Below the pieces are notes generated by a model. That model was not told where the DNA came from. It saw nothing but the letters and a program-made list of their open reading frames with translations, and made no database searches. The translations under genes were made by a program, and so were the position numbers. DNA of 12,035 nucleotides from an uncultured Oscillibacter sp. (GTDB lineage: Bacteria; Bacillota; Clostridia; Oscillospirales; Oscillospiraceae): positions 2,989 through 15,023 of the forward strand of contig CAJOFP010000039.1 of assembly GCA_905233795.1 (NCBI GenBank), read 5' to 3'. Below are positions 7,220-12,035 of the stretch, one piece after another (the stretch's first letter is position 1; every line of letters begins with the position of its first letter).

Positions 7220-8314
7220 ATGGGAAAAAAAATCACGATTCAGGATATTGCGGAAGAACTGGGCGTCTCCAGAAATACCGTCTCCAAGGCGATTAACAAC
7301 GGAAGCGGCATCGCGGACGCCACCAGAGAACGTATCCTGCGGAAAGCCGTGGAAATGGGCTATAAACAATTTTCTTATCTCAATACGGTTTCCAGTATTT
7401 CCGCGCCCCGCGAACCGGACGGCGCCGCTAAAGAAATCGCGCTTCTGACGACGGTTTTTTTAAATCATTCTCATTTCGCGTCCGTCATGCTGGACAGTTT
7501 TCAACAGGAAATTTCTCTGTTAGGCTATACGATGAATACGCACAGAATCCGGGAGGAACATCTGGCGACGCGTTCCCTGCCCGCGACGTTTCATCGGGAA
7601 CACGCCGCCGCGATTTTATGTATTGAAGTCTTTGACCGTCCTTACGCCGAAATGATTTGCTCTTTGGGATTGCCGGTTCTCTTTGTGGACGCGCCTGTCT
7701 GTGACGGCGATTTTCTCCCGGCGGATCAGCTGTACATGGAAAACGCGTCCGGCATTATCAAATTAGTTCGGGATTTGATACAAACGGGCAAGCGTCGGAT
7801 CGGCTTTATCGGCAATTATATGCACTGTCAGTCTTTTTTTGAACGCTATGCCGCTTTTCGTTGCGCCATGCGATTGTCCGGCGTCCCGGTCGAAGAAACG
7901 GACTGTCTAAAATGTGACGGCTATGACGAAATCCGGGAAAAACTGCGCGATATGCGATCTCTACCGGAAGTTTTTCTCTGCGCCAATGATTTTGTGGCTA
8001 TGGACGCTCTGCGGGTATTGCGTGAGATGGGGAAAACCGTCCCGGATGATATTTGGCTGTGCGGCTTCGACGATTCCCCGGAATCCCGTATGATGACCCC
8101 GCCTTTGACGACCATTCATATTCATACGCAAATCATGACTTTTTCGGCGGTTCATCTTTTAATGTCCAGAATCAAAGAGCCGAATTTAGATTACAGGGCA
8201 ATACACACGCAAACGGAATTGATCTGGCGGGAATCCACCGGAAATATAAACTTAAATATAAATAATATAAAAAATAAAATAAACGCCGAAAAGCCGGAGG
8301 GAGACGCGCAATGA
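7220..8314 (+). CDS. LacI-family transcriptional regulator
   Basis: Sugar-responsive DNA-binding repressor, most likely controlling the divergent importer/GH32 arm and its own operon. It has 364 residues. The N-terminal helix-turn-helix reads IAEELGVSRNTVSKAI (about residues 9-24), with the hinge region ending AVEMGYKQF. A periplasmic-binding-protein-like effector domain follows (about 70-345), with patterns such as GKRRIGFIGN, LCANDFVAMDALRVL and IWLCGFDDSPESRM typical of the family. The start is the ATG at 7220, 9 nt after GGGGG. The last 20 or so residues are Asn/Ile/Lys-rich (NINLNINNIKNKIN), encoded by A/T repeats, and look like an extension beyond the fold. The stop overlaps the yesL start (ATGA at 8311-8314), so the two are translationally coupled. 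The effector cannot be read from the sequence. Confidence 0.93.
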   Translation: MGKKITIQDIAEELGVSRNTVSKAINNGSGIADATRERILRKAVEMGYKQFSYLNTVSSISAPREPDGAAKEIALLTTVFLNHSHFASVMLDSFQQEISLLGYTMNTHRIREEHLATRSLPATFHREHAAAILCIEVFDRPYAEMICSLGLPVLFVDAPVCDGDFLPADQLYMENASGIIKLVRDLIQTGKRRIGFIGNYMHCQSFFERYAAFRCAMRLSGVPVEETDCLKCDGYDEIREKLRDMRSLPEVFLCANDFVAMDALRVLREMGKTVPDDIWLCGFDDSPESRMMTPPLTTIHIHTQIMTFSAVHLLMSRIKEPNLDYRAIHTQTELIWRESTGNINLNINNIKNKINAEKPEGDAQ

Positions 8315-9009
8315 AAATTTTTTCATATGACAGCCCGTTCAGTCAGGTTTTACTGAAACTCGCGTGGAGCTGTTATTTAAATCTGCTCTGGTTTATCTGT
8401 TCGATTCCCGTTTTTACAATCGGCGCGTCCACAACCGCGTTATACGCCGTGACGCTGAAAATCGTCCGCGATAAAGAAGGCAATCTGACCGGGCAATTTT
8501 TCCGGGCGTTTCGTGATAATTTTAAACAGGCGACCGTTTTATGGCTGATTTTACTCGGCGCGGGTCTGCTTCTCGCGGGCGACGGTTATATTTTATATCA
8601 TCTTTTCCATACTTCTCAAGGCGCCGCCGCCGTTCTGTGGACGCTGGTATCAGCTCTTGTGATCGCGGCGTCCGTCGCCTACGCGATTATTTTAATTTAT
8701 ATATTCCCGTTGACGGCCAGCGTAATCAATACAAATCTCGCCATGCTGAAAAATTCTTTCTTAATCGGTACGCATTATCTTTTCTGTACGATTTTAACAG
8801 CCGGGATTCATTTCGCCATGTTTTATATCTCTGTCAGCATCTTCACGCCGATTTTAATTTTTGGGGAGGGATTGTGCGCCTTGCTCAGTTCTTATTTATT
8901 ATCCGGCGTAATTCAGGCGTGTTCCGTTGATCCCGCCAATCTTGCGAATCCCGCCGATCTTGAACGAATAGAAATAGAAATAGAAAACGAAAACGGCGGG
9001 GAGGCGTAA
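8311..9009 (+). CDS. yesL: YesL family (DUF624) membrane protein
   Basis: Integral membrane protein of unknown biochemical role that often accompanies sugar ABC importers and plant-polysaccharide loci in Firmicutes. It has 232 residues with about five to six hydrophobic segments. The diagnostic N-terminus is SPFSQVLLKLAWSCYLNLLW, then IPVFTIGASTTALYAVTLKI, followed by a cytosolic loop with FFRAFRDNFKQAT. This matches the DUF624 pattern. The ATG overlaps the regulator stop by 4 bp, with GGAGGG about 10 nt upstream. The C-terminal tail is charged and repetitive (ERIEIEIENENGGEA), encoded by GAAATA-like repeats. It probably helps importer assembly or regulation, but this is inference. Confidence 0.9.
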   Translation: MKIFSYDSPFSQVLLKLAWSCYLNLLWFICSIPVFTIGASTTALYAVTLKIVRDKEGNLTGQFFRAFRDNFKQATVLWLILLGAGLLLAGDGYILYHLFHTSQGAAAVLWTLVSALVIAASVAYAIILIYIFPLTASVINTNLAMLKNSFLIGTHYLFCTILTAGIHFAMFYISVSIFTPILIFGEGLCALLSSYLLSGVIQACSVDPANLANPADLERIEIEIENENGGEA

Positions 9010-9012
9010 GCC

Positions 9013-9765
9013 ATGCGATTAAGTCCCCAAGAACGCGCCGACAGACGGAACGCGTTTATAAAAATGAATATGATAGAAAAATTAGATTATATCTGGTCTT
9101 ATTATAAATTTCCCGTGATTATGGCGATTATTTTAATTTATATTATTATATACGCGAGTTATCGGCATTTCAGCCGGAAAGAAACGGCTTTATATATCGC
9201 CTGTGTAAATATATCAACCAGTGAAAACACGGAAAGCGCGTTGTTTGACGGATTTTTAGACTTCGCCGGGATAGACAGGAAAAAAAATAAAATTTATATC
9301 TATCAGGCGTTGTATTTATCCGACAATCCCACGCTTGCCAATCACGAATACGCCTACGCGTCCCGCCTGAAATTATTGGCCGCCGCGAACGCCGGACAGC
9401 TTGACGTATTTCTCATGAACCGGGAGGCTTATGATATATTATCCGAAAGCGGGTATTTATTAGAATTGCCTCCCGTACTTGAGCAAGAAAATCCGGAACT
9501 TTTGGGAAAGCTCCGGCCATTTCTGATTGAAAATAATATTATTTTAAAAGACAACGCGATTGAACGCGATTTGAACGAAACGGATGAGTATTACGCCGTG
9601 ACAAAGCGTGAAATCAACGCCGCGGAAATTTCCGGCTTTCCTGTCTTGCGGGAAATTGATTTCACGGATGAGATTTTTTTGGGCATAGCCCCGAACAGTC
9701 CGCGCCTTGCCAACGCGATGGAATATATAAATTATTTATTATCCGATCCGGGTCTTTCATTATAG
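9013..9765 (+). CDS. Membrane-tethered protein of unknown function with solute-binding-like extracytoplasmic region
   Basis: I do not recognise a named family. The product is 250 residues. A charged cytosolic N-terminus (about residues 1-33, including KMNMIEKLDYIWSYYKF) leads to one membrane anchor (about 34-51, VIMAIILIYIIIYASY), then an extracytoplasmic domain of about 200 residues. That domain has a segment like those of type 2 sugar-binding proteins: a short beta-strand, then SRLKLLAAANAGQLDVFLMN, then YDILSESGYLLELPP. It ends NAMEYINYLLSDPG, as such domains often do. The start follows GGGGAGG by 8 nt and lies 3 bp after yesL, so it is third in the regulator operon. It could be an anchored accessory binding protein or a sensor partner of the importer or YesL. 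Codon use resembles that of its neighbours and the frame is intact. Confidence 0.72.
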   Translation: MRLSPQERADRRNAFIKMNMIEKLDYIWSYYKFPVIMAIILIYIIIYASYRHFSRKETALYIACVNISTSENTESALFDGFLDFAGIDRKKNKIYIYQALYLSDNPTLANHEYAYASRLKLLAAANAGQLDVFLMNREAYDILSESGYLLELPPVLEQENPELLGKLRPFLIENNIILKDNAIERDLNETDEYYAVTKREINAAEISGFPVLREIDFTDEIFLGIAPNSPRLANAMEYINYLLSDPGLSL

Positions 9766-9805
9766 AATTTTTTGGGATTTGAATCCGTCGGCGGAAAACG
9801 CGTCT

Positions 9806-9827
9806 TTTCGTCATTCTTTCGTCATTC
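9806..9827. repeat. Tandem 11-bp direct repeat
   Basis: TTTCGTCATTC occurs twice back to back (9806-9816 and 9817-9827), downstream of the regulator operon. No function is evident. Confidence 0.5.
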
Positions 9828-9836
9828 ATATAAAAT

Positions 9837-9869
9837 CGTCGTTTTTTTATAGCAAATAAAAAAACAACG
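9837..9869 (+). terminator. Possible terminator of the lacI-yesL operon
   Basis: CGTCGTTTTTTTAT (9837-9850) pairs with ATAAAAAAACAACG (9856-9869), with one mismatch and a 5-nt loop. The stem is mostly A-T and has no T-run after it. It could work weakly or in both directions. No better terminator is visible between 9766 and 9984. Confidence 0.4.
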
Positions 9870-9882
9870 CGGCGATTCCGTT

Positions 9883-9911
9883 TTGTTGCGGTTCATATGT
9901 TAGAATATAAA
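9883..9911 (+). promoter_or_regulatory. Candidate promoter of the DUF3574-like gene
   Basis: TTGTTG (9883-9888), a 17-bp spacer and TATAAA (9906-9911). Transcription would start near 9918, about 65 nt upstream of the preferred ATG at 9985. Confidence 0.55.
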
Positions 9912-9984
9912 TGAAAGCCTGTAAAAGGGACATGAAATGGAAATCAAAATCAAAATAAGTAAAAATATGAAAGGAAGAATTGAA

Positions 9985-10419
9985 ATGGATAAAAAAAGCG
10001 GAATGATTGTAGCGGTTATCGCCGCGCTCGCGCTGTGCCTGTCCGTCGTGAGTATGGGATTGATTTTACGCGGGACGCCGGAGCGGGAAACGGGAGATAT
10101 ACAGTATGTGCTGTATCTGGGCACGAATGACAAAGACTCGAACGAACCGGTATACGCGCCGGATGAGGCTAAAATAAAAGCGAGTGAAATCCTGATTAAT
10201 CATTTCGGCGGCTATACGATTCAGGAGGCCAACGGCGGCTGGACGGATGAAAACGGCGTGATTTTTCAGGAATATACGATTGTGATTTATTTAAGCGATA
10301 CCACATTGGAACAGGTTCACGCCGCCGCCGACAGCCTGATTGACGCTTTTCATCAAAGTTCCGTACTGATTCAGGCCAACGCCACCCGGACGGAATTTTA
10401 TTCCGGCGTGGAATCATAA
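9985..10419 (+). CDS. Membrane-anchored DUF3574-like protein
   Basis: Small secreted or anchored protein of unknown function. I choose the ATG at 9985 (144 residues), 7 nt after AGGAAG. An upstream in-frame ATG at 9937 would add 16 Lys/Ile-rich residues encoded by A/T repeats. Residues about 7-28 (MIVAVIAALALCLSVVSMGLIL) are a single N-terminal membrane anchor. The rest has the DUF3574 order: a strand YVLYLGTND, a helix DEAKIKASEILINHF, then GGYTIQEANGGWTDENG and a strand FQEYTIVIYLSD, a helix around QVHAAADSLIDAF, and a final SSVLIQANATRTEFY. The family call is from memory of that pattern. It is a single-gene unit between its own promoter and a strong terminator, with no obvious link to fructan use. 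Confidence 0.72.
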   Translation: MDKKSGMIVAVIAALALCLSVVSMGLILRGTPERETGDIQYVLYLGTNDKDSNEPVYAPDEAKIKASEILINHFGGYTIQEANGGWTDENGVIFQEYTIVIYLSDTTLEQVHAAADSLIDAFHQSSVLIQANATRTEFYSGVES

Positions 10420-10461
10420 CAATTATAACGCGGTGAAGTATAATATAAAAATATATATTAT

Positions 10462-10498
10462 GCCGGAGGCTTGCGAGCAAGTCTCCGGCTGTTTTTTT
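10462..10498 (+). terminator. Intrinsic terminator after the DUF3574-like gene
   Basis: A 12-bp stem with a single G-U pair (GCCGGAGGCTTG, 10462-10473, against CAAGTCTCCGGC, 10478-10489) closes a 4-nt loop and is followed by TG and seven T (10492-10498). It is a textbook Rho-independent terminator 43 bp after the stop. Confidence 0.93.
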
Positions 10499-10578
10499 AT
10501 CTGAAACGCCGCGATTATGACGAACAAAAGCAAATTATAATTTAATAATATTTTAATATTATTCATACGGGACTGGTC

Positions 10579-10607
10579 TTGCAATTCGTTGCGCGTGGGC
10601 ATATAAT
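10579..10607 (+). promoter_or_regulatory. Sigma-A promoter of the modular secreted protein gene
   Basis: TTGCAA (10579-10584), a 17-bp spacer and a perfect TATAAT (10602-10607). The predicted start is near 10614, giving an 80-nt leader before GGAGG and the ATG at 10694. Confidence 0.72.
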
Positions 10608-10693
10608 AATTTTATCTCATCGGAAAAAGCGCGAAAACAGTCCAAATTTTGGGGAATTATCCATTTTTTGGCATATCAAAGGAGGATGATATT

Positions 10694-12035
10694 ATGATGA
10701 AAGATTTTCCGCGTATGACATGGAAACGCGTCTTGGCGCTGATTCTTTGCGCGCTCTTGGGCGTACAGACGCTTTCCGGCGTATTTCCGGCGTCGGCGGC
10801 GGCGGATGACTTCGCCGAACCCGTGGAAACTATCACACCCGTCCCCGCGCAGGTCGTCGGACCGGACGGAAAACCGTCCCCCGGGACTCGGGGAAGAAAT
10901 ACGGCAATATAAATTGGACAGTCCGTATAAGACAATGGCGTTATTAATTTTGGCATTTCGCACTTGGACGCCTGAAAATCCTGAAACCTGTCTGCAAATG
11001 CTGGATTATCTCACGGATACCGGAAGCGTCATTTCCGGCACGGATCAAAAATGTCCGTTTTCGCAATATAAGCCGTGGATTTCCGCGCTCAAAGACCGTA
11101 TGACGCAAAATAATAAATATCAATATATCGGCAACGCGTATTTAAAAGGCGCGACCCCGGAAAATAATTACACGCCCAGCGATCCCGTGACCATTACACT
11201 CCGCCAAAGCGTCTATGACCCTTACACGGAGGGCGATGAATGGGCGCCGCTTCAAAAACAGGTTCTGACGTTTTTCGCGGGCGCCGATAACGAACGCTAT
11301 TGCCTGTTCGCGCAGGACGACGACGGAAACTGGAAAGTTTTCCGCAGCAGCTGGCAGAATTTATTGGCGGATATTAAAACCGCCGCGCAGGATGTGATTT
11401 ATCCGCCGGAATATACGCGCCCGGAAAATCCCGCCAATCCCCAGAAAGAACCGGAAATTAAGCGTGAGATTCTCCCCGCGAAGGCCGCCGGCATAGATGA
11501 AAACGGAGACCCGATTGTGATTGACACATCCGTCGAGCAATATACTTTTACGTTCTCAACCGTCCCGACTTGCTATGAAGATATTATACAATATAAATTA
11601 GACAGTCCGTATAAAACCATGGCGTTATTATTTATGGCCTACCGGACGTGGACGCCGGACAATCCCGACGACTGTCTCCAAATGATGGATTATCTGACCA
11701 ATACCGGCGCGGATTCCAAACAGACGGATCAAGCGGGACATAAAGTCGCTGTTCCCTGTTCGCAATATAATTACTGGAAAGATTTTGTCCGGGACCGCAT
11801 GAAACAGAATACAAAATATCGCTATATCGGCAACGCGTATCTGGGCGGCGCAACCCCCGCCAATGATTACAAGCCCGACGATCCGATTACCGTGTCTGTA
11901 CGCCAAAGCGTTTACGATCCCTACAAGGCCGCCGACAGCGATGGCCCTGAATTAAAACAAGTCTTGATTCACATCGCGGGCGCGGATAACGACCGTTATT
12001 CGCTTTTCTATCAGGACGAGCGCGGCGACTGGCGC
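10694..12035 (+). CDS. Secreted tandem-module protein (DUF6935-like repeats), frameshifted after the signal peptide, partial at the window edge
   Basis: Exported protein of unknown function. The start is the ATG at 10694, 8 nt after GGAGG; the next codon is also ATG. A signal peptide (basic MMKDFPRMTWKR, hydrophobic ALILCALLGV, cleavage near ASAAA|DD) is followed by an acidic Pro/Thr linker. The first frame stops at TAA (10910-10912). The +1 frame picks up at about GEEIRQYKLDSPYKT and stays open to base 12035. It encodes one module (10890 to about 11480) and most of a second, each holding QYKLDSPYKTMALL, RTWTP, the pattern YIGNAYLxGATP, RQSVYDPY and a GADN(E/D)RY segment. These resemble DUF6935 modules in clostridial secreted proteins, from memory. 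Compared with module 2, module 1 lacks about 21 residues at the break. If the break is an error, this is one large secreted modular protein. Confidence 0.68.
10905..12035 (+). repeat. Tandem protein-coding repeat, 684-bp period
   Basis: The stretch beginning CAATATAAATT at 10905 returns at 11589 with few changes (684 bp, exactly 228 codons, in frame). The first 50 bases of each copy are nearly identical, and the similarity continues at protein level to the window edge. Copy 2 has about five more residues than copy 1 near 11730-11750 (TDQ...CSQY). This is a module duplication inside one gene, not a mobile element. Confidence 0.85.

Noticed and set aside
10649..10693. Upstream TTG start for the modular protein
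   Set aside because: It would translate across the GGAGG ribosome binding site. The ATG at 10694 has ideal spacing and begins a proper signal peptide.
10905..12035. The long direct repeat as an insertion sequence or phage element
   Set aside because: The 684-bp period keeps the reading frame and repeats a protein module. There are no terminal inverted repeats, transposase or target duplication.
1..12035. CRISPR array, tRNA, rRNA or catabolite-repression (cre) sites
   Set aside because: No spaced short repeats, tRNA-like cloverleaf or rRNA segments were seen by eye, and no sequence matched the cre consensus well.

Overview
The window looks like a fructan (levan, inulin-type or sucrose) utilisation locus from a gut- or rumen-type Clostridia member (Lachnospiraceae/Oscillospiraceae-like Firmicutes). 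This inference rests on strong GGAGG ribosome binding sites, sigma-A promoters, AT-rich spacers between GC-richer genes, an LplA/LplB/YtcP-type sugar ABC importer, a LacI regulator followed by YesL, and a secreted multi-domain levanase N-terminus of the kind found in clostridia. The species cannot be named.

Leftward arm (minus strand, 6866 to 1). The genes run: permease 1, permease 2, sugar-binding lipoprotein, intracellular GH32 beta-fructosidase, then the N-terminal part of a secreted GH32-type levanase that runs off the left edge. A consensus promoter (TTGACA, 17 bp, TATGAT) lies about 150 bp upstream of permease 1, and the leader between them can form a long-range stem. Strong hairpins sit between permease 2 and the lipoprotein, between the lipoprotein and GH32, and after GH32. 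The levanase seems to have its own promoter with a palindrome over its -35 box. No importer ATPase is present; such importers commonly use a shared ATPase encoded elsewhere.

Rightward arm (plus strand, 7220 to 9765). A LacI regulator, a YesL (DUF624) membrane protein and a membrane-tethered protein of unknown function form a tight operon from an extended -10 promoter. The tethered protein has an extracytoplasmic region reminiscent of a solute-binding protein.

Far right. A monocistronic membrane-anchored DUF3574-like protein (about 9985 to 10419) has its own promoter and a textbook terminator. It is followed by a secreted protein built from tandem modules of about 228 residues (DUF6935-like, from memory), which runs off the right edge.

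Working model: the secreted levanase cuts polymer outside the cell, the lipoprotein and two permeases import oligosaccharides, the intracellular GH32 releases fructose, and the LacI protein controls the arm.

The most notable feature is that the reading frame is broken in all three predicted signal-peptide-bearing proteins (levanase, lipoprotein twice, modular protein), while every cytosolic or integral-membrane gene is intact. At two or three of these breaks, alignment to a second repeat or to the family suggests that coding sequence is also missing. Whether this is real decay, variation, recoding or assembly error cannot be decided from one sequence.
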